Positions 1 through 12,106 of a stretch of DNA of 64,000 bases are shown piece by piece. Each line of letters starts with the position of its first letter. Within the stretch, counting starts at the first letter, position 1. This stretch comes from Echinarachnius parma. Taxonomy: Eukaryota > Echinodermata > Echinoidea > Clypeasteroida > Echinarachniidae. The position numbers and the translations under genes were made by a program. Location of the stretch: contig JBAMJV010003343.1 in the NCBI GenBank assembly GCA_037951105.1, positions 62,001 to 126,000 of the forward strand. Reading direction: 5' to 3'. The notes beneath the pieces were generated by a model. It saw only the letters and a list, made by a program, of their open reading frames with translations. It was not told the origin of the DNA and did no database searches.

Positions 1-3000
1 GCGAAGCCGTACGGCAGGAGGTCCCTCAGTTCTAGGTTCTACAATGGTATGATGGAAATGGCAATGCAAGAAATTAACTTGTTTTGCCTTGTGGTGAAGT
101 CGGGCAAGAAAAACCAAGATTTGTCAAATTCTAGTGGCCCGAAACTTAAATCTGGTGGCCCAAACAAAGAAAACAGTTTCTGTAATTTTTTTTGCCCATT
201 CGGGCAAATAGAATTCAGCATAATTTAGAATAAGTTGGCCCAGAGCTTCGAGCCCTGCATAAAGGCAAAGTAAATTAAAACAAAGTAAAAAGCAGTCTAA
301 CCTCAGCATGCTCAGACTCTGAGCGCAGGATTTCAGTGGACGCCGACCCTTCTCTCAGGAACTGACTGAGGGTGTCTTGCTCCAGACACATGTCACGGAT
401 CGCACGCGCCGTCTTCCCAGTCTCCTTGCGAGAGTGCACAAATACCAGAACCTGGGCACAGATAGAAACAAAAGTGAAATGACAGTGAACTTAACAAACA
501 CACTCCAACATAAGGAGAACTGACTGAATGTGTCTTGCCACACTTCTTAACCCATTCAGAAATGACTTATTTTGCTACAACATGCATTCTCCATAGACCC
601 AAGCCCAGTCATGAACAGGTTAAGAGAGTGCGCACACGCCAACACCTCAGCATAGCTACAAATACACAAGGGGGTGTTTCAGACAGATCCCAAGTCGAAC
701 TTAACACCAAGTTGGACTTTAAATTATGGAAAGCCGTGATTAACGTGACCTTTTTTTTCTTCACCATGAGATGAGTGTAACCCTCCTGGCACCGAAGGAT
801 CATCACTTTACTCTTCCTCCTGGTTGCATTCATCTCACAAACATGGGGGACGGTTTGGAGATGCCAAGAAAAGGAGGAGTCAAGTTTGCATAATGGAATC
901 AATGGCAACTTTGTGTAAATTAGCTATATTGGTTGAAGGGATGCTCCTGAATCACTTCATGGGAACATTATGTAATCTTAACCTGTTGCTTACAAGAACC
1001 TGGTGGGCTATGTACAACGTCTATTGAGATTTCAGAATCTCAATAGAAGGAGTAGTTAATATTTTTTGAGGGCCGGGATTCTTTCGAAGGCACTCACCTG
1101 GTTTTTGCCTGCATTGTCCATGACCTTCTCATAGACAATCTCGTTCATAAGCTGGAAACGCTTCAGCGCCTTCTTCTCCGTGATACCAATGTACTGCTGC
1201 TCCAGTGGCACGGGGCGGAAGCTGTTGTCGAAGAAGAAGAGTCCGCGGTCGGGCTTGACGCGCATGAACCCGGCGACATCTTGGTAGTTGGGCAGCGTGG
1301 CTGAGAGTCCGACTAGACGGACATCTTCTTGGGACGTCTCAATGTTTCGGATGGTTCTGTTTGGATACAAAAATTTATAATCAATACGTAGATCTTCAAA
1401 AGTACAAGATTTCAATGCTTTATTCACATCTTGGTATTTGAGCAGGGTAGCCATAAGCCAGACTAGACTTGGATGGTTCCATTTTGGTAAAAATAAGAAA
1501 GAAATTTATCTTCAATCAAGATACGAAATAATCCCCTTGTTTATTTGTAAACCAAAAACATTATTTTACAAGTGGTCTGGGTTGGATGACTTGAACTGCA
1601 AATTACACTGTTCCCACCCCCCCCCCCCCCCCCCCCCCCCCCCAACCCTTCATGTATGAGTTGCAAAAGGAATATCCAATATTCATTTTGAAGAAAATTG
1701 AAATGCTAAATGGTGAAAACCCTAACTTGTTCTTCCTTTTTTCTTCTTTTTGCAGCACCAATGACCGACTGGTTGTGGTTCTTACCTTGCTATGACGGCC
1801 TCCAAGACTGGACCTCGGTCGTCATGCAACAGATGGATCTCATCCTAGAAGAGTAGAAGGAAAAAACAAACTATAATGACACTGACAAAATAATGTCAAA
1901 ATTACCAAGCCCCAACTTCGAAAACAGTGTTATTGACTGTAATCAGGCAACACATGCTGAATACATTTTGACTCATACATACATTTTGTTTGTTTCATTG
2001 AATCTTGCAGCGAAAAAACAAAACAAATATGGATTGAGATCAAGTTCTTTGATGAACTGGTGATCTGGCCTACACATTTATGACTTCACCCTCTCATGAT
2101 ACTCACAAAATTAATTTTTTCTTCAAATTTTACTACAAAAACCTTGAATATAAAGCTGGGGAAAATGTAACAAACTTGCATTGATGCTGAATTCCACTGT
2201 CCCAAAAGAGACAACCCAATATAACAGAATTTGTAATGTTTTGTCTTTATTTGGGCCTACTAGATTCAGGTTTGGAGCCATTAAAATTAAAACAAATCTT
2301 ATTTTTACTTGCCCAACTGTGCCAAAAGGAAAACAAATAATTTCTAGTATTGCTTACAATGATGATGAGCCTGACAAGCTGTGTGTATGTTTTCTCTCCT
2401 CCCTTCCTCGTTATGATGTCCCATTTCTCAGGGGTGCAGACAATGATCTGAGTCGCAGTGATCTGGTCTTTTGTCAGCTGGTGATCACCCGTCAATTCGG
2501 AGACAGTGATCCCATAGGAATCCAACCTCTATAAATGTTTAGGATTAAAACAAAAACATGTTTTTGACACAATTTCATGACAATGATCCAATAGGAATTT
2601 AACTTCTAAACATTGTTGAGGAATAAAACAAAAACACATTTTTTACTCAATTTCATGTCAGTGATCCAATAAGAATCTAACCTCTAAAAATGTTTGAAAT
2701 TAAAACAAAAACAAATTTTTGACACAATTACATGACAGGAGTATTACTTCACAATAAGCAATGTTTCAATATGGACACTATGAACTTGATATGTGTTGGC
2801 TTAATTTGGCCTCTTTTCAACTAACTAGTGATCCACATTTGTATTTCATAGAGATTGTGATACCATACAAGTCTACACTCTGATCCTCTTCATTAAAACC
2901 AATAACAAAAATTAATAATCAAGACTCATGAAACATTATATTTTTTTTTTACCATAACCTTCTAGTAAACTTAATCAACTGAAATTCTCAAATCACAATA

Positions 3001-6000
3001 ATTTTAACAATCTAGAAATTATTAAAAGTCAGGTCTCATAGTAAGTATCTAACATTTTTTTTAAAAAGTTGGCAACTTGAACCTAGCATATAATTCTGAA
3101 GGTGGCAACCAATGTTTCTTACCTTCCTGAAGTTGCCAACCATTTCCTGTACCAGAGACCTCATGGGAGCGATGTAGATGATCTTGAAGGCTTCTGTGTT
3201 TATTGTGCCGTCCAGATTAATGTTCTTGCCAATCTCTCTCAGGATGGTCAGCAGCGCCACATTTGTCTTGCCAGCACCCTGAAATATAAACAGGAAACAT
3301 CATGAAAATGTACCCTAACACACAGTAAAATGACATTAAAAGTTGAATCTTCAGACCAACTTGACAGCATAAACCTACAAAAGAATCACTTTCAAAAAAT
3401 AAATAATGAGCATATAACACAATTTTGTGCTAGCACCTTGACATAGAAATACATTTGTTGGTGTCTCATTCTCAGTGCCACTATAACTCTGAACTCTGAC
3501 CAAGTATTTCACGTCTTCAACGCTCTTAAAAACAAAATCCGATAAAATATAGTTGATCACGATCTATATCATTGCTCTAACGCATACTCAATAATGTAAG
3601 TTTTTAGTTACTTTCTGTTTCTAAACTGCAATATGATTTCTACTAGAAGGGTAGGATTCTACAGTGCTCGAAATAAGCACAGGCCTGCTGGCATGGGGAC
3701 ACTAACAATTAGCTTTGGGCCACAAATATTCATTGATGCTTAATCAAACTGGTCCAAATGGATAACCAATGATAACACAATTGTAAATGTTATTTTTCGA
3801 TGTTTGGGGCCACCAGATTCAGGTTTCAGGCCACTTGAATTTGAATAAATCTTGTGTTTACCTACCAGAGTGGGGCACAATGCAAAACTAGTGAATTCTA
3901 GCATTGGACTATAAATCAACTTACAGTAGGAGCGCACAGGAGAAGGTTTTCGTCTGATTCCATAGTTTGACAGCCACATAGAAACCAATTGTAGCTCTCT
4001 TTTAAATTTTAACAAATATTTCCAAAATTATTATCTGAAAACTTTGCATCACATAGAGGCTTCATCCTGCAAGATTGTACATTATACATAACTCAATTTT
4101 GCGAAAAATTGACTTAGCACCCTTCTCACTCCCATCTGATTTTAGTTTTTTCTACTAGAAGAGTGAGAAGAAAGATGAACTTACAGTTGGAGCGCACAGA
4201 AGAAGGTTCTCATCTGATTCCAGAGCTGCTTTGTAGAGTCTGCTCTGGATCCTGTTCAGGCTCTTGAATCCTTCAAAGGCTGGCTGGGCGTATCTTGGGA
4301 GGCGGTCTATCGGTACCAGAGACTAGAGGAAACATGAGCAAAATAATTTGGTTTTAAATTCCGAACAGAACTTGTGTTGTCATAATCAAGGGCGTATCTT
4401 GGTAGGCGGTCTATCGGTACCAGAGGTATGAATGAAACAAGAGCAAAATGATATAGTTTTCAGTACTTGTCTAGCAAATATTGGCTGGGCATACCTTGGT
4501 AGGCTGTCAATAATCGGTATCAGAGACTAGAGGAATCAAGGAATCAAAAGCAAAATATGGTATTGAATTCTGGTCAGCACTTGTATACACACCAAGTTGT
4601 AATGCTCAGAAGAAATGAAGACATACAATATCACCTTAGTTTCTCACTTGTTACCATTGGCTTGAGAAAATATACATTGAACATGATAAACAAAAGGATT
4701 CTACTTTTGATAAAGATTATCTAGGCAAAAAAAAAACTCCAGCCCTTATTGACTCTAATTTAACCCCACAGGCTTTTTGTAGTGGATATCTATATTTTAA
4801 ACACTTTTGTAACCCCTTGCCTATGGGAGCCTGGTGAGTCCTGTATTAACTCTATGTGGATTACAGAATCTAGTAGGGAATGGGCTAACTACAAAAAACA
4901 CACACACACATGGTCTTACCTCCTCATTCTCATAGGGCTTTGGTTTGAGGGCAGGTACATGCACCTCCTCATAACCCTTCCTCTGTTTGCGGTACGAGCC
5001 ATCAGGCAGCTGACACCTCTTGTTTGCCATCAGGTGACCACCCAGGCCAAAGGACAGGTCGTCCAGGTCAACAAACTTTTCAGGCAACATGTTCTGGAAG
5101 GTCAAAAAAGGGATGGACAAAATAAAAACAGATAGCTGTAGTTGAAATATCTCTTGCTAGTAGCAAGTCAGATGCCATGAGATGACTACCCAGTCCAGAG
5201 AACATGTTTTCGAAGTCAACAAACTTCTCAGGCAGCATGTTCTGAAAGGTCGGAAAAGGGATTGTCAAAATATTAAAAGATCTCTTGTTGAAATGGTTCT
5301 TGCTAGTAGCAAGTCAGGCTTGATCAGCACTACGTCTAATGATCAAGAAATACATGTACAGTTGTATTGTTAGAATTGATTCAGAAAACTGTACAAAATC
5401 ACAATTATTGGAAAACTCTCATTTTCGAAGTTGTTAGTTTCCCCCCAAATAAAACAACTGATCAAATTTGCATGGTTGCTTAGAGTATAGTACAGTTACT
5501 CTTTCTGTCTACTTGTACATTCTGTAATTTTGCTATACACAGAATATTAATAACCAATGTTTGGTAGGTAATGGGTTAACATTGTGACTCACATTCTCAA
5601 TGTCGTCTGTTTCAAATAAATCACAACTGTTCTAATAGACAAAGAGACTTGTATAGATCTCTTTTTGTTGCCTCATACATTCTGAAATTCCAATGTTTAC
5701 AAAATATATGGAATACAAAGGTTCGGTATGTTATGGGTTAACTGCATTGCCCAAATAACAAAAATCTGTAACTATGTGAATTGGTCAAGGTAGACTTCAT
5801 TGGCACTATTTCTCATATACACAACAATTCAGTTGTATTGTCAGAATCGAATCAGGAGACTTTACAAATTTAAGAGTATTGGAAAACTCTGAAAGGACTC
5901 ACATTGTCTAGGTCGTCCGTTTCCATGGCATCCAGGTCTGCTGCATCCACCCTGTTCTGTCTGGCCGCTGCCTTCCTGGCCCGCTCCTCCTGAATCAGGT

Positions 6001-9000
6001 CTTCCTTCTCCGTCTCCGTCAGGGCCTGCAGGATGGCAGCTAGATCAGGGTCTTCCTTCATCTGATCCTCCAGCTGCTGTTTCTCGGCCACTGTCTGTGA
6101 CCTCGCTAGCATGGTGCAGCACAGGACTGGAAGAGAGCAAATTATTCTAGTTATGATAGATCAGATCAGATGTTTTTAAGGTCAAATTTAAGCTTGTTTT
6201 TACTTCTCTGTTAGTGCATGAAGAATGGTCACTTGCACCAGGTCTAGACTCATCTGATCCTCAAGCTACAACAAATTATTATAATGTGTACATAACATAC
6301 CGTAAAACACCATCGTCAAGCACCCCCAAGCATCAATATGCATCTTGCTTTTAAAGAGCACCCGCTCTCTGTCCAAACGGGAAACTTTAATCAAGAATGC
6401 AAATAATGGTGAGGAATATTCATGAGGATAATAATGGAGGTGAATCTCATGGAAACGTCTTTAAAAGCAAGATGCGTATAGGTGCTTGGGGGGTGCTTGA
6501 CGATGGTGTTCTACGGTATAACATTAATTTGATATGGAATTTTTGCAATTACTCAGTGGACAAATCAGACCCAAGAAATACACATTTTATCAATCCTTTG
6601 TCAGTTTGTACATGTGATGACACACGCAGTACCCCGGGGTACCGTAGTAACCCGGGGTACTGCGTTGTGTAGCGCCATCTTTCGTCCAACCGTATCACAG
6701 CTATTGCGTTGTGCATGCAGTGCAGCGAGCGCTTGTATGCACGCTATACCCAGAGTACAGCCCTAAAAAATAAATAAATAATTAAACAAAATGGCGGATT
6801 TTCGTTTAGTACCCCAGGGTAGCATTTATGTCATCATATGTCAACATTGTTACTCTACTATCCCTTTAAATATTGATGCATGCATACTCACTCATCATCC
6901 TGTTCTGCCTGAGGAGTTTGATGAAGTCGAACTGAGTGGTTCCTAGCAGCATCACCAGCTGGTTCTCACACTGCCCGTCATCAGTAGCATTCTGAGTTTA
7001 AACACAGTGACAAAACAAGGTTATCAGATAATTAGAAACGATATCACTTCTTTTATACCCTATAAACCATTGTTCAGTATCACATACTAACAAAATAAAA
7101 GCAGCATCACCAGCTGGTACTCACACTGCCCATCATTCCGAGGTAAAACAAAGGAACAACTCAAGGCTATGAGATAATTCAAGATGATAGCGCTTCATAT
7201 TATGACCCTCTAAATCAAACCATTTATTAACAATACTCAGATAAAACAAGCAGCATCAATAGCTGGTAACCTGGTTCTCACACTGCCTATCATCAGTAGC
7301 ATTCTGAGGTTAAACACAGTTACGACACAAAAGTTATCAGATAGTTAGAAATATCCCTTCTTGTTTACCCTATAATTCAAACCATTGTTCAGTATCACAT
7401 ACTAACATAATAAAAGCTGCATAACCAGCCGGTTCATTACTGGGCCATATTATCATCCATTTAAAGTGAAATTTTCACACATTACTGGACCTATCAGATC
7501 ACAAAGATACACATTTTATCAACCATTCATCACTTTTTGCACATGTCAACAAAGTTACTAGATCACTTTAACTGAAGATAAGGGGTAAAACAGACATCTT
7601 ACGCACCTTGAGAATATCCAGGACCTCATTGGACTTTGTCTGTGAGATGTTGGGATCGTCGTAGAACTTCCCCATCTGCCTCTGGAGCCAGAAGGCATCA
7701 ATGTCTCGGGGATGCAGACCTTTCTTGGAGGACATCAAGACGTCATCACCTCCTCCAAGCTGTTTAAGGAATGATGACGGTAATTATAACAATAATACAA
7801 ATAGTAATAATAATAATCACGATAATTATAATAACAATAATAATAGTAATAATATTAATAATAATAATAGTGATAATAAAACTGATAATAATAAAAAGAT
7901 TGATTAACCAATTCAGGAGAGAGATTTATTTTGCTTTAACATGTATTTCCCAGTAGACATTAATTTCTTGACAACTTTTCTTTTTCTGTGAAACGTCACT
8001 TATCAATAAAAACATGAATTGTATTGTAGTCAAAAGTATCAGAATTTGGATACTTGATCCTCCATAGTGTCTTACTATCTGAGTATTGGATATTTCATGC
8101 AAAGGATTAGGGGTAAAATCTAACAAGAATGTTACTTTCTTCCCAGGCCTTTTTTTCTTTTTCTATGAAAATATCATGTCACTCAGAAGAATCTAACAAT
8201 GATATTGGTAAATGATTGAAGTCTGGAAAGTCACTTTTGAAAACATTGTATAAAGTTAAAGGTTCACCTGTAAAGTGTCTAACTCCACACAAATTAATTT
8301 GAGCTTCCACATTTCTCTTCTACCGTGTTGTTTGGCTTATGGTGAGAGAAGAATAAAATAGGGTTAGATTTTTTCAAATGCCCCTTTACTATGACGATAT
8401 CTATCATTGATAATCATTCAGCTCAAGAGCGTTAATGAACGGTCATAAACCTCATACAGTAATTCGTTATAAAAGCTGACGTAAATGTTCGCTTTATTAA
8501 ACCAGGAAAGCAGTGTTCTTTTTCAAAGAAACTTTCACACATCATTCGGACATATCTTACAATGATTTTGGTGTAGGATTGAAGTCTCAAATGTCATTTT
8601 AGGCAATATCTGACCCTTTACAGGTGCACCTTTAATGGATCCCTTTAAAACCTACACTTGTCTTGAGAGTGCCCCCCATCTCCGCATCCTCCATCCCCTC
8701 CTCCTCATCCGTCTCATCCTCCTTGATCTCTCCAACATCCTCATCATCGCCTCCATCATCGTCAGACTCCTCAAACTGAACATTCACTCCAAGCGTCTCA
8801 TCAATGTCATCATCTGGATAACCCGGGAGAATAACATTATTAGTTTATTACAAAAGTTTTATGTACATAATTAAGATGCAAACAAAGAACAAAAATCAAT
8901 CAAAATAAGTAAGTACAAAAGTGCAGGAGACCCAATCGTAAGCGGGCAGCATGAAATCGATGGAGACCTTTTGTGCATTGAACACTTATAACAATTTAAA

Positions 9001-12000
9001 CTGGGCTCTTTTACCCTTTTCTTTAATTCTAGAAGCTTGTACGCATTTTGAGCCCCTGAGCATATTTGCATCCTTCTCACTGATGAAATAAACATATTTT
9101 TTGTTTAAACATTGATGCAGAATTACAAATAAAAGGCATTATTTAAAGAAATATAGGATAAACATCATCACATAGAACACAGATTGTTTGTCATCTTGAG
9201 TACCTTTCCATCTATCATTTGTATTTCTTTGTGAGTGTAAAAATTGTCATTTCACTTATCTCAATGTATTAACAAATTTCAAAGTCTCTTACCAATATTT
9301 TTCTTTTCTTTCTCCGCTCCATAATCTGTAATCTTCTTGCCTAGGTTGACAAGCAGGGCAAAGCGTTCCTCTGCCAGAGTCCCCAGCAACTGCTCCAGCT
9401 CCTTTTTCTTGTCCTTGTTTTTGCTATGTTCATCCTTCAGGGTAGCTAACACCTCATCAGCAGCACCACACAGAATATCTCTTGGCTATTGGGGGGAAAC
9501 ATAACAACAGTATAACAAAAGAAACAAGACATATCAGAGGAACCAGGCTGATCTTTTTCAAAAGAATTGTCAGTGACATGGGCAGGTATAGCTGCTGTAG
9601 TGTTCTAGGTGGTCTTGCATTTTGTTAGCAACATTTTTAGATTTTGTGGCTATGATTAGAGTTGTGGTTATAGGCAAGTAGTCTTGTTTGCAGCCATATT
9701 TTGGATCATTTACATTGTAGATGTTGTTCTTACCTCTCATACAGACATTACCATAATTCTGTGTGGACCAGGCTGTGGCTGTTCAGCCTTAGACAATGCA
9801 TGGTTGGTGATTGATTATTGACTGCCACCCATGCACCGTTTATGTACTCTGTGCTACAAGGAAATTGTGTGTATGGCGAGTAAATGGTCATAGACAAGCA
9901 TGACCACTGTAGATCTTCTACAATGTATCAGCGGCAGTCGATACTCAGACACCAACCATGCAATTGTCTATAGATGCATTGGCTGCTCCACACAACATTA
10001 TATGATGTTTGTATTCATAAGTGTTTCTAACCTGGTCACCAAGGGCAGCTTGGATGAAGCTGAGCAGCGCTTCGTAGGTCCCTCTGGTTTCTGGTGTCTT
10101 GGGTCTGTAGTAAATCCCAACCATATCCTCTACTCCCTCTGAGAGCAGTGTCTGGCCTTTGAATTTGTTCAGATCGTACCTCGCCTCATCACGTTTCCTT
10201 CGCCTGGTGTGGATAAATTTGTGCACATGATGAAAAGAATGAAATTTAGCTTCATACATGTATAGCCAGGGGAACAGGGACAACAAAAATAAAAATTTAT
10301 TTTAGCATCAAGCTCGCCTGCATGAATTAGCACTATAAAATTTGTTTTTGCAAAGAATGCAATGCAAATGTTCAGGGGCTCTTTTATGACATCCGGGGGC
10401 TAATTCACCCTGAGCCACCATGTATTTTGCAATTATGGCAACCATTTCAAACATAATTGTTTAGCAAGATTAACTGTGCATATGCATGTGCAACATGTAT
10501 TTACTACATTCATAGTACTGGATGAGTGCCATGTACCTTTTCTTTGTGGTAGGAGGGTATTTTCCTTTTGTCTGCATGTACAGCACTAAGACAAATGTCT
10601 ATGGGATACTGTTCAGAGAGACATTTTTTAAAACTTAAACATCCTATAGGCCTGAAACATGTTTTAAATTGCTCTTCATACAATTGCAAACAACTTGGCA
10701 TACAGACGACATTTCAAAAATTGCAGGAAAAAAAATTAAGCCAAAAATTTATCCTGTACAAAAGGTATGCAGGGATTTGTTCTACCTGTGTATAGTGATT
10801 TGTCTATTTTGTTCAGTGAAGCAAATACCCTGGCTTAAAAACAAAGTACTCTCTGTTTTAAAATAAGTTAAAAATAGGCTACTAAGTTCACTTACTTTGC
10901 TTCTTTTTCCTTCTGCTGCGGCGGTCTGTTTCTCTGGGCTCTGTCTCCCATCTTGCTGACTCCCAGCTTGCCCACAAGGCTCATCACCTCTCCCGTAGCC
11001 TCATCTCGGTTCCTGCGCTCGATCAACGAGCGGTCAACTTGCAGCACAAGGTTGGAGTTCTGTGTACATCAACCATGGACGGTCCATGCATTAGCAAAGA
11101 GACACAGGCACAAATTGTAAAAACATATACACAAAGATAATGTAATAATTTATAATATTATGCAAGTGATAGTCTTCATTCATGTTTACTGCTCCTGCTT
11201 GTTGTTCTATTTTAAATCTTCAAATTGTAAAAGCTAAAGAAATCAAAAGAACAAGAACAAATTAATGTCCCATTAATTATTATTTTCATATCTGTTTGTG
11301 AATGAATGAATTTGATTTCCATTGTTTCAATATCTCCTGATTAAAATATTTCAAAAACATTAAAAACATATTTCATAATTATAATAAATTATGACCGTTA
11401 TACATTGCACTTTTACAAAGGACCAAGATAAACTTAAAATTGACGCTCACAGGCACAGGCACAGCAGAGACACCGTCAAAGGCAAAGCCTCACATCACAA
11501 CTCAATTTCTCAAATCAACAAACAAGTCGACTCAGACTCAGTCTCACTTTACTGCTTAGCACAATATGCAAATATAATGCAATACATGGTCATGGGACCC
11601 CTTTAAAATATTGCTCTTGTAATCTGCAAATGTTAAAAGCAACAGATTTTAGGAACAGGAAAAACTGAACACCCCATTATTTGTTTTGCGTAATTTGTCT
11701 GTCTGTGTTCCGTGAATTATTTTATCATCGTTTATGATTCCATTTCTGCTTTATAAATATGATTAGATATCTTGAAAAAAAATTCAAATATATTCAAAAA
11801 CATACCTATTATATAATATTATGATTATGTTAACTTTTACATCAAGTGTGAGGAATAAAAGACCGAGACAAACTTGAAATCGACGCTTACAGACACCGTC
11901 TCACAATTCAAATCAACATTGCTTTCTGCACAACACAAAATGCAATACATGGGACCGGTTTAAAATATTACGTAGCACACATGTTTATGTGTGAAATAAA

Positions 12001-12106
12001 TGATCGTTATTCTTTAATTCGGTAATTTGTCTAATCCAAACTTACTAATATTATAACTTACCGCTTTGTACTCATACTGCAATGACCTTGCCGTGGCATC
12101 AGCCAT
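1..12106 (-). CDS. SNRNP200: U5 snRNP 200 kDa helicase (Brr2), 5' part of gene
   Basis: Ski2-like ATP-dependent RNA helicase of the U5 snRNP; in the nucleus it unwinds U4/U6 during spliceosome activation. Sixteen exons were placed by similarity to the remembered human protein plus GT-AG borders: 12106-12062, 11059-10896, 10203-10032, 9485-9293, 8813-8656, 7759-7607, 6991-6892, 6126-5903, 5093-4920, 4322-4185, 3278-3123, 2528-2358, 1844-1786, 1356-1098, 451-302 and 38-1. All phases agree and give 2354 coding bases, about 784 of the family's roughly 2130 residues, so the gene continues past the left edge. The start [15 protein letters not shown] matches the family N-terminus. Visible motifs are Walker A APTGAGKT (about residues 505-512, split by an intron), DEIH (617-620) and SAT (654-656). 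No frame damage is seen. The identification is near certain; single splice sites in the acidic linker (exon 5) are less sure. Confidence 0.96.
1425..1475 (-). repeat. Partial copy of exon 14 coding sequence in SNRNP200 intron 13
   Basis: About 48 bases just upstream of exon 14 resemble exon bases 1275-1322 (ACATCTTGGTA, TTG.GCAG.GT, GACTAGAC). In the exon these encode the stretch around the [10 protein letters not shown] motif; the copy cannot be read as a full exon. Confidence 0.65.
2504..2736 (-). repeat. Three tandem 77-bp units over the exon 12 acceptor edge of SNRNP200
   Basis: Units at 2504-2581, 2582-2657 and 2658-2736 share AGTGATCC, ATAGGAAT, AACCTCTA, AATAAAACAAAAAC and CAATTTCATG blocks. 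The first unit contains the real start of exon 12 (2528) and about 25 coding bases; the other two lie wholly in intron 11. Confidence 0.82.
3918..3966 (-). repeat. Partial copy of the exon 10 donor edge in SNRNP200 intron 10
   Basis: About 48 bases match the last part of exon 10 and its donor at 4175-4225 (CTTACAGT then GGAGCGCACAG, then CTGATTCCA) with a handful of substitutions. The copy keeps a GT donor word but no upstream exon half. It lies about 260 bases further into the intron. Confidence 0.75.
4284..4588 (-). repeat. Three tandem copies of the exon 10 acceptor edge in SNRNP200
   Basis: The 5' end of exon 10 with about 60 bases of upstream intron (4284-4386) is repeated at 4387-4479 and 4480-4588. 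Each unit contains a form of GGCGTATCTTGG, TATCGGTACCAGAG and AGCAAAAT. The third unit keeps the ACTAGAGG acceptor context of the true exon; the second has lost it. Confidence 0.8.
5022..5310 (-). repeat. Two-copy tandem duplication over the exon 9 5' edge of SNRNP200
   Basis: The first half of exon 9 with its acceptor and flanking intron (about 5022-5165) is repeated at about 5166-5310. The second copy still encodes a recognisable peptide ([19 protein letters not shown], against [19 protein letters not shown] in the exon) and keeps an AG acceptor, but has no matching downstream half or donor. Both units end in the same TCTTGCTAGTAGCAAGTCAG-like tail. It is probably a dead partial exon. Confidence 0.8.
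5352..5926 (-). repeat. Diverged duplicate of the exon 8 donor edge in SNRNP200 intron 8
   Basis: The 3' edge of exon 8 with its donor (5896-5926) and the intron after it (from about 5830) has a weaker counterpart at 5588-5618 and 5352-5420. Shared words include CAGTTGTATTGT, ATTGGAAAACTCT and GACTCACATT. The copies lie about 300 to 475 bases apart with further similarity between them, so this may be an old tandem duplication that has decayed. Confidence 0.6.
6297..6519. mobile_element. 223-bp TIR element (MITE) in SNRNP200 intron 7
   Basis: The ends are inverted repeats of about 60 bases: ATACCGTAAAACACCATCGT at the left and the complement of a sequence ending ACGGTAT at the right, continuing through CAAGCACCCCC and ATCTTGCTTTTAAAGA. 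No coding capacity. A TA target duplication is possible but overlaps the palindromic end. Confidence 0.8.
6545..6868. mobile_element. Family B MITE fragment carrying a nested TIR element
   Basis: The outer sequence matches other family B copies in the window (CACATTTTATCAA, then GTCAACATTGTTACT and CCCTTTAA). It is interrupted at about 6613-6838 by a second inverted-repeat unit with TGATGAC ends, GTACCCCGGGGTA blocks and an AAAATGGCGG stretch. The inner element is therefore younger than the outer one. Confidence 0.6.
6946..7437 (-). repeat. Tandem copies of the exon 7 5' edge in SNRNP200 intron 6
   Basis: The 5' part of exon 7 plus about 100 bases of its upstream intron (6946-7100) is repeated at 7101-7249 and 7250-7418, with a further stub at 7419-7437. 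The copies keep CAGCATCACCAGCTGGT-like and CTCACACTGCC blocks and the shared intron words ATCAGATA and CATACTAACA. They are diverged and carry small indels. The real exon is the copy nearest 6892-6991, because only it continues into the conserved coding frame and a donor site. Confidence 0.8.
7440..7572. mobile_element. Family B MITE end fragment in SNRNP200 intron 6
   Basis: The segment carries the family B words TTTCACACATTACTGGAC, ACACATTTTATCAACC and GTCAACAAAGTTACTAGATC, ending CACTTTA. Its left part has merged with the exon-edge repeat array beside it. Confidence 0.65.
11385..11975. repeat. Diverged tandem duplication inside SNRNP200 intron 1
   Basis: A stretch at about 11418-11625 recurs at about 11855-11975: GACCAAGATAAACTT against GACCGAGACAAACTT, then GACGCT.ACAG, CACCGTC, AATGCAATACATG, GGGACC and TTTAAAATATT. 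No exon sequence is included. Confidence 0.6.

Noticed and set aside
2181-2534. Plus-strand open frame of 117 codons
   Set aside because: It is antisense to SNRNP200 exon 12, whose minus-strand reading matches the family.
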